Positions 44,878 to 52,130 of a stretch of DNA of 64,000 nt are shown one piece after another. The notes beneath the pieces were generated by a model. That model searched no databases and was not told the origin of the DNA. It was given only the letters and a program-made list of their open reading frames with translations. The translations under genes and the position numbers were made by a program. Location: assembly GCF_903969135.1 (NCBI RefSeq), contig NZ_LR824569.1:1922001-1986000 (forward strand). The letters are read 5' to 3'. The DNA comes from Chryseobacterium sp. JV274 (GTDB taxonomy: Bacteria; Bacteroidota; Bacteroidia; Flavobacteriales; Weeksellaceae). How positions within the stretch are numbered: position 1 is the stretch's first letter; the number at the start of each line of letters is the position of its first letter.

Positions 44878-44932
44878 GGGATATAGTTTGGAATTTAAAG
44901 GTAAGACAGTCTAAACCTCTATTTTGTTACAC

Positions 44933-45499
44933 CTATGTTATTTCAAACCTATTATCAATAATTTCAGTTTTTATCTTCTGAATATTTTCAGACCAATACT
45001 TAATTTCTTCAATCTTCTTAGGACATTCTTCCAGATGAATCTTCTGACAAGCAGTTAAATATTCCTGATAGGTTTTCAATATAGTATTCAGGTATGTTTC
45101 GTAGTCTTTAGGATTTTTAGGAATATACCCTATTCCATCGCAACCACATGAATGAAAGCATTTTCCTGTTTTAAAAAGACTTTCTACAATCCTCCATTCT
45201 TTGACTGCTGTTTTTTTAGGAGCTTTAAAATCTTTCCCCAGATCAGCCATCACATTACTGCATTCAGGGCATTTTACCGTTCTGTTTTCAATATCTGAAA
45301 CCATTTTTTCCAGCTCCTTTGTTTCTGCTTTTGTGAAAACATGTCCTACTTTACGAATTGACTTCCCATTAGGGTTATGGTATATCTTTTCTTTTTCGAT
45401 CCTTTGTATAATGTCATAGGCATCCGGCTGTTTAAATGATTTTCGGCATTTAAAACAGACATAATGTGATTTATAAGTTTTCCGTGCGTATCGACACAT
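44933..45499 (-). CDS. Protein of unknown function with several zinc-ribbon-like Cys pairs
   Basis: A 188-residue soluble protein. Three Cys clusters are visible: CRYARKTYKSHYVCFKCRKS (residues 2-21), VKCPECSNVM (CxxC, about 75-84) and CFHSCGCDGIG (about 113-123). The rest is helical and charged, with a C-terminal coiled-coil-like segment (KKIEEIKYWSENIQKIKTEI). The pattern looks like a zinc-binding scaffold, but I cannot place it in a family or give a role. It is monocistronic between the GT39 gene and the terminator of the export operon. Confidence 0.8.
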   Translation of the reverse strand: MCRYARKTYKSHYVCFKCRKSFKQPDAYDIIQRIEKEKIYHNPNGKSIRKVGHVFTKAETKELEKMVSDIENRTVKCPECSNVMADLGKDFKAPKKTAVKEWRIVESLFKTGKCFHSCGCDGIGYIPKNPKDYETYLNTILKTYQEYLTACQKIHLEECPKKIEEIKYWSENIQKIKTEIIDNRFEIT

Positions 45500-45564
45500 T
45501 TTTCATGGATTTATCTGATTCAAATATAGGAATTTACTCTTGCAAAAATTTTGATATAAAAAAA

Positions 45565-45596
45565 GAATCCCGGAGAAAAAAATTCCTCCGGGATTC
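45565..45596 (-). terminator. Terminator of the MacAB-like export operon
   Basis: An 11-bp stem (GAATCCCGGAG, 45565-45575, with 45586-45596) with a 10-base loop is followed on the minus strand by seven T. It lies 29 bases after the adaptor gene stop. Confidence 0.9.
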
Positions 45597-45624
45597 ACAG
45601 TTTAAAAGTGTATAGTGTAGTTTA

Positions 45625-46836
45625 TTATTTTTTATTCGCTTTTTCTTTCAGCTCTTCTTTGTCTTTATCAGATGGATTCCAAACTTTTACTTCAGTGTCT
45701 TTTGTAATGTTTGATCCCGGAAGAATCTGAACGTTGATACCGTCACTTGCTCCCAATTTCAAGTATACTTTCTTGAATTTCCCGTCTTTTTGTTTCACTT
45801 CTACAAAAGGAACATCTTTACCTTGTTTCTTTTCATACTGAACTAAAGATTCATCCAATAATAAAGCATTTTTCTGAGAACTCAAAACAATTTCACCGTT
45901 TGCAGAAAAACCTGCTCTAATATACTCATTATTAGGATTAGTTACGTTTCCTTCTACCGGAAATTTAATAGTTCCTGCATTATCCTTTCCTTTAGGCGCG
46001 ATCATGGTAAGTTTTCCTGGAAAAGTTTTGTTTTGTAAAGCACCGATTACGATATTCATATCCATGCCTTCGTTTAACTTTCCAGCTTGAGCTTCGTCAA
46101 TTTCACCTTTAAAAATCAAAACGTTCAGATCTGCCACTGAACAGATTGTAGTACCTGCGTTGAAGTTATTGGCTTCAATCACCTGACTTCCTGCTTTTAC
46201 AGGAACTTCAAGTACGGTACCTGAAGCTTTGGAACGAATTTCGGTGGTAGCTAAGCCCTGTCCTTTAAGTTCAGGAGTAGCACCTGTTTTAGCAATCTGC
46301 AATCTTTTCTGAGCAGTATTCAATTGCTGCTGGGCATTTTTCAAAGTCTGCTGCTGAGAGAATAACTGCTGCTGAGAGTTCAGATATTCCTGTTTAGAGG
46401 CTACTCCCTGCTTGTATAATTTCTCCTGCATCTCAAACTGCTTCTGCATATTTCCTACATTCATCTGGGCGTTGCTGATCTGGATCTGTGCATTCTGAAC
46501 TTCCTGCTGAGAAGCATTTACTTCAGAGATGCTTGGGACAATTTTCACGGTAGCAATCAGCTGTCCTACCTCTACTCTATCTCCTTCTTTTACTAAGATT
46601 TTATCTATAATCCCTGCAATATTGGGTTTAATTTCAATTTCTTCTTTGGGAACAATTTTTCCTGTTGCCATTACTTTATCATCCATATTCTGAATAGTTG
46701 GCTTACGGGTCAGGAAAGCCTCCCCTTCTTTAGAATTTGATTTTATAAGATAGCCAAGCCCCGAGAACAATGCCACTGCAAATAAAAGCCCCAAGACAAT
46801 ATAAATGGCTTTTTTCCAGGTGAATTTCTTTTTCAT
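45625..46836 (-). CDS. Periplasmic adaptor (membrane fusion) protein, MacA/HlyD-like
   Basis: A 403-residue adaptor with one N-terminal membrane helix (AIYIVLGLLFAVALFSGLGYL). It has a barrel-sandwich half (IKPNIAGIIDKILVKEGDRVEVGQLIATV), a glutamine-rich helical hairpin (about residues 105-185), the second sandwich half (STVLEVPVKAGSQV-like ASGTVLEVPVKAGSQVI), and a beta-barrel region. It would bridge the two FtsX-type permeases to an outer-membrane TolC-like channel, which is not encoded in this window. It is the last gene of a four-gene operon (ATPase, permease, permease, adaptor). Confidence 0.92.
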   Translation of the reverse strand: MKKKFTWKKAIYIVLGLLFAVALFSGLGYLIKSNSKEGEAFLTRKPTIQNMDDKVMATGKIVPKEEIEIKPNIAGIIDKILVKEGDRVEVGQLIATVKIVPSISEVNASQQEVQNAQIQISNAQMNVGNMQKQFEMQEKLYKQGVASKQEYLNSQQQLFSQQQTLKNAQQQLNTAQKRLQIAKTGATPELKGQGLATTEIRSKASGTVLEVPVKAGSQVIEANNFNAGTTICSVADLNVLIFKGEIDEAQAGKLNEGMDMNIVIGALQNKTFPGKLTMIAPKGKDNAGTIKFPVEGNVTNPNNEYIRAGFSANGEIVLSSQKNALLLDESLVQYEKKQGKDVPFVEVKQKDGKFKKVYLKLGASDGINVQILPGSNITKDTEVKVWNPSDKDKEELKEKANKK

Positions 46837-46934
46837 ATGTATAGTTTATTTTTTATTAAATAGATTGAATGATTTAAAAATTAAAAGATGGATTCTGTAC
46901 ATTTATCAGCTGTTCATCTTGATTTTCAAATTAA

Positions 46935-48206
46935 TTATTCTGTTCTTAATGCTTCAATAGGTCTAATTTTTACGGCTCTCTGCGCGGGGATCATCCCGAT
47001 TATCAGTCCTAAAATCACCATTACGGCCATCGCAGCAAATACGTTTCCATAGTTGACTGTCGGATTATAGAATGGAAACGAATCCTGTCCCTGTGTAACG
47101 GCATTGAGAATCATCAGCACAAAAATCCCAGACATAAAACCTAGCAATCCCGAGGAAAGCGTAATCACAACACTTTCAAGTAAGATCTGATTTCTTACTT
47201 CTGACGGTTTTGCTCCCAATGCTCTTCTGATCCCGATTTCTTTGGTTCTTTCTTTTACCGTAATCAAAAGGATGTTTGAAATAGCAATTACTCCGGCAAG
47301 GATTGTCAGTGTCCCCACAATGATTGTTAATAACTGCATTCCCGTAAGGAAACCTGTCAGTTTTTTAAACTCTTTTCCGAGGTTGAAACTCCCGAAAGCA
47401 TTGGTATCTTCAGGTGAAACTTTATTTTTTGTTTTCAACACCTGCTTTACATCTTCTTCTACGGAATTTACATTGGCATTAGGCTTACTTACAATTGCAA
47501 ACATGTCTATCTGCTCTCCTGCATTATACATTTTTGTATAGGTAGAAAGTGGGATGAAAGCTGTTTGGTCATTTTCAAATCCGCCTCCTTTTTTTACCCG
47601 GAAAACTCCGATTACATTAAAGAACAACCCTTTAATATTGATTGATTTTCCAATTGGGTTTTCTTTTTTCTTGGCATCAAAGAAGTTTTTGTAAATTTCT
47701 TCTCCTATAACCACTACATTTTTATTTCCTGAAACATCGGCATCATTGATATAACGTCCGAAGATCAGTTTCTTTTCTGAAATTTTATTTCCCACAGAGT
47801 AGTCTCCGGTAAGCGAATACGTTCCATTCTTCCCGTTTCTAGACATCGCTTCCCCTGGTGTTCCGGTAAAGCTTCCTCTTGCATTTTGCGGCGATATATA
47901 ATCTATGGCAGTTACTTTTCTTTTCAGCATTTCCATATCGTTTAAGTTCAGGTGAACTTCACGACCTTTAGGAAATCCTTCATAAGGAATAGATGTTTTC
48001 TGTGCCCACAGGAATATTGAATTGGTAGCAAAACCGGAAAATAATTTATCAAAACCATTCTCCATCCCTTTTGCTGCTCCAAGAAGGCTTACATACAAAA
48101 ACATCCCCCATCCTACGCCAATCATGGTAAGAAATGTTCGGAGTTTATTATTCCTCAGTGAGTAATAGATCTCCTGCCAAGTATCTTTTTTAAATATGAT
48201 ATTCAC
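46935..48206 (-). CDS. MacB-type ABC transporter permease, second copy
   Basis: A 423-residue permease: N-terminal helix (LRTFLTMIGVGWGMFLYVSLLG), a large periplasmic MacB_PCD domain (about residues 45-260) and three C-terminal helices of the FtsX domain with the coupling motif VKERTKEIGIRRALGAKPSEV. It lacks the ATPase domain of E. coli MacB; the ATPase is the separate gene at 49585-50274. The start codon is GTG at 48206: a stop lies four codons upstream and no nearby ATG keeps the first helix. The neighbouring permease (48264-49493) is a paralogue, so the two may form a heterodimer. Confidence 0.9.
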   Translation of the reverse strand: MNIIFKKDTWQEIYYSLRNNKLRTFLTMIGVGWGMFLYVSLLGAAKGMENGFDKLFSGFATNSIFLWAQKTSIPYEGFPKGREVHLNLNDMEMLKRKVTAIDYISPQNARGSFTGTPGEAMSRNGKNGTYSLTGDYSVGNKISEKKLIFGRYINDADVSGNKNVVVIGEEIYKNFFDAKKKENPIGKSINIKGLFFNVIGVFRVKKGGGFENDQTAFIPLSTYTKMYNAGEQIDMFAIVSKPNANVNSVEEDVKQVLKTKNKVSPEDTNAFGSFNLGKEFKKLTGFLTGMQLLTIIVGTLTILAGVIAISNILLITVKERTKEIGIRRALGAKPSEVRNQILLESVVITLSSGLLGFMSGIFVLMILNAVTQGQDSFPFYNPTVNYGNVFAAMAVMVILGLIIGMIPAQRAVKIRPIEALRTE

Positions 48207-48263
48207 CTTGTTGAATTATAAGTTATAAATTATGAATTTGCTTCATTTCTTTTTTTACACTAA

Positions 48264-49493
48264 TTACTCTGTTCTCAATGCTTCGATCGGTTTAATTCTT
48301 GAAGCCCTGTATGCTGGTACAAATCCTGCGATCAATCCTGAGAAAATCAAAGCAATGAATGCCATAATAATAGCTCCCCATCCAACGCTCGGACTTTTGA
48401 TGAAATATTCTTCAAGACCATCACCAATAAGACTTAATGTCAAAACCCCAATTCCTACTCCAATAAGTCCGGATACCACTGTAATCACAACGCTTTCCTG
48501 AACAATCAGGCCTACAATTCCACTTGGTTTTGCGCCAATAGCTTTTCGTACTCCAATTTCTTTGGTTCTTTCTTTTACGATATACACCATAATATTACTG
48601 ATCCCAATAATTCCCGCAAGCAATGTACCCATACCAATAAACCCGACAATTGCTGTAAGAACTGCCATAAATGCAAATGTATCATTCATGTTTTTCGCAT
48701 TGTTCCAGACCCGCACACCGTTTTCATCATCAGGAGAAACACTTTTTCTCGCTTTTAATTTATCTTTAAGCTCATCACCATACTTAATGGCCTGATCCGG
48801 AGTCAGTTTATCATCGTATGTGATATAGGCTATATTTACTGTATCAGATCCTTTCTTCATCTGCTGTAAAGTGGTAATCGGAACGGTAATATGTCTTTCA
48901 TCCCTATCTCCTCCATCATCTGAAAAGACACCAATGACCTTATACATCGTCCCATTAATATCGAGCTCTTTTCCTACCGGGCTTCCATTTTTGATCAAAT
49001 CCCGCTGAACCATTCTTCCAATGACTGCAACATTTAATTTTCTTTCCAAATCCATATCTGTCAGATACCTGCCATCAATAATCTTTCGGTTTTCAATGAC
49101 TTGTTCCCCAGGTTGAGCTCCATTGATCTGATAAAGGCCACTTTCTTTTCCATATTTCACCATTAAATTGGCAGTATATCTGGGACTGGAAGGTCCAGCT
49201 TTCTTCTTATCTGCATTAATTAAAAAGTCATAATCTGAGTTATTCATTGTTATATTTCGATCAGACTGAAGGCCTTTATAAGCTAAAGATGCTTTTCCTG
49301 TAGAAAAAATAATAAGATTTTTAGCATCTCCCGCAAATCCTTCAGAGAATGCATTCTGAAGTCCTTTTCCAATTCCAAAAAGTACAATGAAAATAAACAG
49401 TCCCAAAGCTACTGTGAACCCTGAAAGCACCGTCCGAAGTACATTACTCCGGATAGAACTGAATATTTCCTGCCAACGATCTAGGTCAAACAT
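48264..49493 (-). CDS. MacB-type ABC transporter permease, first copy
   Basis: A 409-residue permease with the same plan as its neighbour: helix near residues 20-45 (LRTVLSGFTVALGLFIFIVLFG), periplasmic MacB_PCD domain, and FtsX helices with VKERTKEIGVRKAIGAKPSGI. It ends in the paralogous motif RIKPIEALRTE shared with the other permease. Export substrate unknown; MacAB-like systems export macrolides, lipoproteins or peptides. The gene is spaced 91 bases from the ATPase gene and 57 bases from the second permease. Confidence 0.9.
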   Translation of the reverse strand: MFDLDRWQEIFSSIRSNVLRTVLSGFTVALGLFIFIVLFGIGKGLQNAFSEGFAGDAKNLIIFSTGKASLAYKGLQSDRNITMNNSDYDFLINADKKKAGPSSPRYTANLMVKYGKESGLYQINGAQPGEQVIENRKIIDGRYLTDMDLERKLNVAVIGRMVQRDLIKNGSPVGKELDINGTMYKVIGVFSDDGGDRDERHITVPITTLQQMKKGSDTVNIAYITYDDKLTPDQAIKYGDELKDKLKARKSVSPDDENGVRVWNNAKNMNDTFAFMAVLTAIVGFIGMGTLLAGIIGISNIMVYIVKERTKEIGVRKAIGAKPSGIVGLIVQESVVITVVSGLIGVGIGVLTLSLIGDGLEEYFIKSPSVGWGAIIMAFIALIFSGLIAGFVPAYRASRIKPIEALRTE

Positions 49494-49584
49494 TTTTTAT
49501 TGGTATTAAAAGATTTAAAAATTTAAAGATTAAAAATTGAATCGTTAAATTTTCAAATTATCTCGTTTTCAAATTTTCAAATTC

Positions 49585-50274
49585 CTAAAGCACAATTTGC
49601 TTAATAAACTCATCACTTTCAATAATCCCGTCCTTCAGTATTACATTTCTTTTGGTTTGTGCAGCAACATCCGGTTCGTGGGTTACAACAATGATTGTTT
49701 TTCCTTCATTATTGATATCCTGAAGCAGTTTCATAATATCATGTGTGGTTTTAGAGTCCAATGCTCCCGTAGGCTCATCTGCAAGCACAACTTTTGGATT
49801 TGTTATCAATGCCCTTGCAATAGCTACTCTCTGTTTCTGCCCTCCGGAAAGTTCACTCGGAAGATGGTTTGCCCATTGTGCAAGACCTACTTTCTCCAGA
49901 TATTCCATAGCTTTCAGATTTCGCTCTTTTCTCGGTACATTCTGATAGTAAAGAGGAAGTGCTACATTTTCCAAAGCTGTTTTATAATTGATAAGGTTAA
50001 AAGACTGAAAAATAAATCCCAAAAACTTACTTCTGTATTCTGCAGCTTTTACTTCTGACAAATGTTCAATAGGAACTCCATCTAATTCATAGGTTCCTGA
50101 ATCTTTTTCATCCAGAATACCAATAATATTAAGAAGTGTAGATTTTCCGGAACCGGAACTTCCCATAATAGAAACAAACTCGCCCTCAGAAATATTCAGA
50201 TTAATTCCTTTGAGAACATGAAGTTTGCTTTTCCCTGTATCGTATGACTTATTTAAATCCTGAATTACTAACAT
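49585..50274 (-). CDS. ABC transporter ATP-binding protein (MacB/LolD family)
   Basis: A 229-residue ATPase with Walker A (GSSGSGKSTLLNI), Q-loop (FIFQSFNLI), signature (LPSELSGGQKQRVAIARAL), Walker B (KVVLADEPTGALDS) and switch His (VVTHEPDVA). The family drives MacB/LolCDE-type permeases by mechanotransmission. It is the first gene of the operon followed by two permeases and the adaptor. Its 5' region is shared with the divergent nrd genes. Confidence 0.93.
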   Translation of the reverse strand: MLVIQDLNKSYDTGKSKLHVLKGINLNISEGEFVSIMGSSGSGKSTLLNIIGILDEKDSGTYELDGVPIEHLSEVKAAEYRSKFLGFIFQSFNLINYKTALENVALPLYYQNVPRKERNLKAMEYLEKVGLAQWANHLPSELSGGQKQRVAIARALITNPKVVLADEPTGALDSKTTHDIMKLLQDINNEGKTIIVVTHEPDVAAQTKRNVILKDGIIESDEFIKQIVL

Positions 50275-50482
50275 TAAGTGATGTATGTTTTATACCCAAT
50301 AAGTAGATGATATTTTCAAATTGTTACAAGAATAAAAATTTATTCAAATATTTTTTTGTTTAATGTTTTAAACCTTTATTAATAATAATTTACATACTTC
50401 TGTTTAACTGTAACTCTAGATTTCCATGTATTTATCCTCAAGATAGTGGTCTAGCCTATTATTCTAGCCCGTTTCATGTAAA

Positions 50483-50491
50483 TGTGGAAAA
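50483..50491 (-). promoter_or_regulatory. Possible DnaA box in the nrdB leader region
   Basis: TTTTCCACA on the minus strand matches the relaxed DnaA-box consensus TTWTNCACA. Such a word is expected by chance in AT-rich DNA; its value lies in being paired with the box at 50655. Confidence 0.3.
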
Positions 50492-50654
50492 CTTTTCAGG
50501 CTAAAAGTCAGCCTATTAGTATTTACCCCTTTCAAAATCAGTTCTTTTTTTCGAACTTTGCTATTAGTTCTTTACAAGAAATATGATTTTGCGAAAGTGA
50601 ATAACTTTATTTCACAATATGCAGAAAAACAAAAAGTTAAGTATTTCCGGAACG

Positions 50655-50663
50655 TTATCCACA
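50655..50663 (+). promoter_or_regulatory. Possible DnaA box upstream of nrdB
   Basis: TTATCCACA, a perfect DnaA-box word, lies 35 bases before the nrdB ATG. E. coli nrdAB is known to be controlled by DnaA through boxes upstream of the gene. An identical word inside a coding sequence at 58043 shows that chance matches occur in this window. Confidence 0.35.
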
Positions 50664-50698
50664 GAGATCTAAATTATTTAATTATAAAGATATTTAAT

Positions 50699-51673
50699 AT
50701 GGGAATTTTTGATAAAAGAGTAAGCTATAAGCCATTTGAATACCCGGAGGTTCTTCAATTTGTAGAGGCAATCAACAAATCGTTCTGGGTGCATTCGGAA
50801 GTGGACTTTACTGCAGATGTTCAGGATTTTCATTCGCAGTTGGAACCACATGAAAAGCACGCTGTGAAAAATGCGCTGTTAGCCATTGCACAGATCGAGG
50901 TGTCTGTAAAGACATTCTGGGGGAATTTATACAACCACCTTCCAAAGCCGGAATTCAATGGATTAGGATCTACTTTTGCAGAATGCGAGTTTCGTCATTC
51001 TGAAGCATATTCCCGATTATTAGAGGTATTAGGATATAATGACGAATTCCTTAACGTTATCGAAATTCCTGCTGTAAAAGGAAGAATCGAGTTTTTAGGA
51101 AATGCTTTAAAGCATGCGAATTCTGCTACTCCGAAAGAATATGTTTCTGCTTTATTGTTATTCAGTATTTTAGTGGAAAATGTTTCTCTTTTCTCGCAGT
51201 TTGCCATCATCCTTTCTTTTACAAGATTCAAAGGGTTCATGAAAAATGTTTCCAATATTATTGCATGGACTTCAGTAGATGAACAAATTCACGCGAATGC
51301 AGGAATCTATCTGATCAACAAAATCCGTGAGGAACAACCTGACTTATTAACAGACAGCGATATTGAAGATATCTACACCTTGGTAGACGAGTCTATCGCA
51401 AGAGAAGGAGATATTCTTAGCTGGATCTTTGAATTAGGAGAAATCGACAATGTTTCTAAGGAAGACCTGTTAAACTTCATGAAATACCGTGTGGATGACA
51501 GTTTGAAGAAAATCAACATGAAAACAAGATACAACATCACCCCTGAACAATACAAGCCAATGGTATGGTTCGAGGAGGAAGTTTTTGCCAATTCATTAGA
51601 TGATTTCTTTGCAAAAAGACCTGTAGACTATACGAAGCACGATAAGAGTATTACAGCAAACGATTTGTTTTAA
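50699..51673 (+). CDS. nrdB: Ribonucleoside-diphosphate reductase beta subunit (class I)
   Basis: A 324-residue class I small subunit that houses the metal and radical site used by NrdA. Helix motifs for metal ligands are seen: IAQIEVSVKTFWGNL (Glu), ECEFRHSEAYSRLLEVL (Glu-x-x-His with Tyr four residues after the His, the expected radical site), ILVENVSLFSQFA (Glu) and DEQIHANAGIYL (Glu, His). I choose the ATG at 50699 (MGIFDKRVSYKPFEYPE); the in-frame upstream region starts with TTG and has no family resemblance. An N-terminal ATP-cone, known in some flavobacterial NrdB proteins, is absent. Confidence 0.95.
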   Translation: MGIFDKRVSYKPFEYPEVLQFVEAINKSFWVHSEVDFTADVQDFHSQLEPHEKHAVKNALLAIAQIEVSVKTFWGNLYNHLPKPEFNGLGSTFAECEFRHSEAYSRLLEVLGYNDEFLNVIEIPAVKGRIEFLGNALKHANSATPKEYVSALLLFSILVENVSLFSQFAIILSFTRFKGFMKNVSNIIAWTSVDEQIHANAGIYLINKIREEQPDLLTDSDIEDIYTLVDESIAREGDILSWIFELGEIDNVSKEDLLNFMKYRVDDSLKKINMKTRYNITPEQYKPMVWFEEEVFANSLDDFFAKRPVDYTKHDKSITANDLF

Positions 51674-51682
51674 TACAGAGGC

Positions 51683-51698
51683 GCGAGCGAAGCGAGCG
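51683..51698. repeat. GC-rich direct repeat in the nrdB-nrdA spacer
   Basis: GCGAGCG occurs twice, two bases apart (51683-51689 and 51692-51698), in an otherwise AT-rich spacer just after the nrdB stop. Similar GC-rich words are common as dispersed elements in many genomes. No function is implied. Confidence 0.35.
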
Positions 51699-51785
51699 TC
51701 AAAGCAGTCAGTATTAGGATGATCCTTTTCTGATTAATAAGTGGAATTGCTGTTCAATTAATAATAAAGCACAAGTACAGAAGAA

Positions 51786-52076
51786 ATGATCAATGTAATA
51801 GTAAGCTATACGGTAAACCCCGAATTTGTTCCAAACAATAAAACCAATATCCAAAAGTTCCTGGAAGATTTCAAGAATTTAGATTCTTCCACTTTTGAAT
51901 ATAAAGTCTATATAAAGGAAGATGGTGTTACTTTTGTACATTATTCAAACTACATCAACGAAGAAGTTCAGCATGAAGTTTTGAATGTTCCGTCTTTTAA
52001 AGAATTTCAGAGATTAAGAGATGAAAGCGGACTGAACGGTTCCCACAAAGTAGAAATTTTACAATCAATAATATAA
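51786..52076 (+). CDS. Small protein of unknown function between nrdB and nrdA
   Basis: A 96-residue protein with alternating strands and helices (INVIVSYTVNPEFVPNNKTN, IQKFLEDFKNL, FEYKVYIKEDGVTFVHYSNY, VQHEVLNVPSFKEFQRLRDE, HKVEILQSI). The pattern looks like a ferredoxin-like alpha/beta barrel of the antibiotic-biosynthesis-monooxygenase (ABM) fold group, which is a structural guess. It begins with ATG and lies 112 bases after nrdB and 54 bases before nrdA, on the same strand, so it is probably co-transcribed. No role in nucleotide reduction is known to me. Confidence 0.78.
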   Translation: MINVIVSYTVNPEFVPNNKTNIQKFLEDFKNLDSSTFEYKVYIKEDGVTFVHYSNYINEEVQHEVLNVPSFKEFQRLRDESGLNGSHKVEILQSII

Positions 52077-52130
52077 AAAACAAAATTCCGGAGTGATTCT
52101 CTCATTCCGGAATTCGAAAATATAACATCT

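Larger units (their letters stand above)
50275..50698. other. Divergent control region between the export operon and nrdB, with two DnaA-box matches
   Basis: This stretch holds no convincing gene; an in-frame extension of nrdB back to a TTG at 50558 has no recognisable domain. It carries one DnaA-box match on the plus strand (TTATCCACA, 50655-50663) and one on the minus strand (TTTTCCACA, 50483-50491). Repeated words TCTAGCC and AGCCTATTA (around 50449-50520) also occur. No clear TAnnTTTG promoter for nrdB was found. Confidence 0.5.

Noticed and set aside
49597..50058. 153-codon plus-strand frame opposite the ABC ATPase
   Set aside because: The minus-strand frame has all ATPase motifs; this is a shadow.
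50558..50698. N-terminal extension of nrdB by 47 codons
   Set aside because: It would start at TTG and shows no similarity to an ATP-cone or to the family; the ATG at 50699 gives the standard NrdB start.
51683..51698. Rho-independent terminator after nrdB
   Set aside because: The GC-rich word is a direct repeat, not a hairpin, and no T-run follows.
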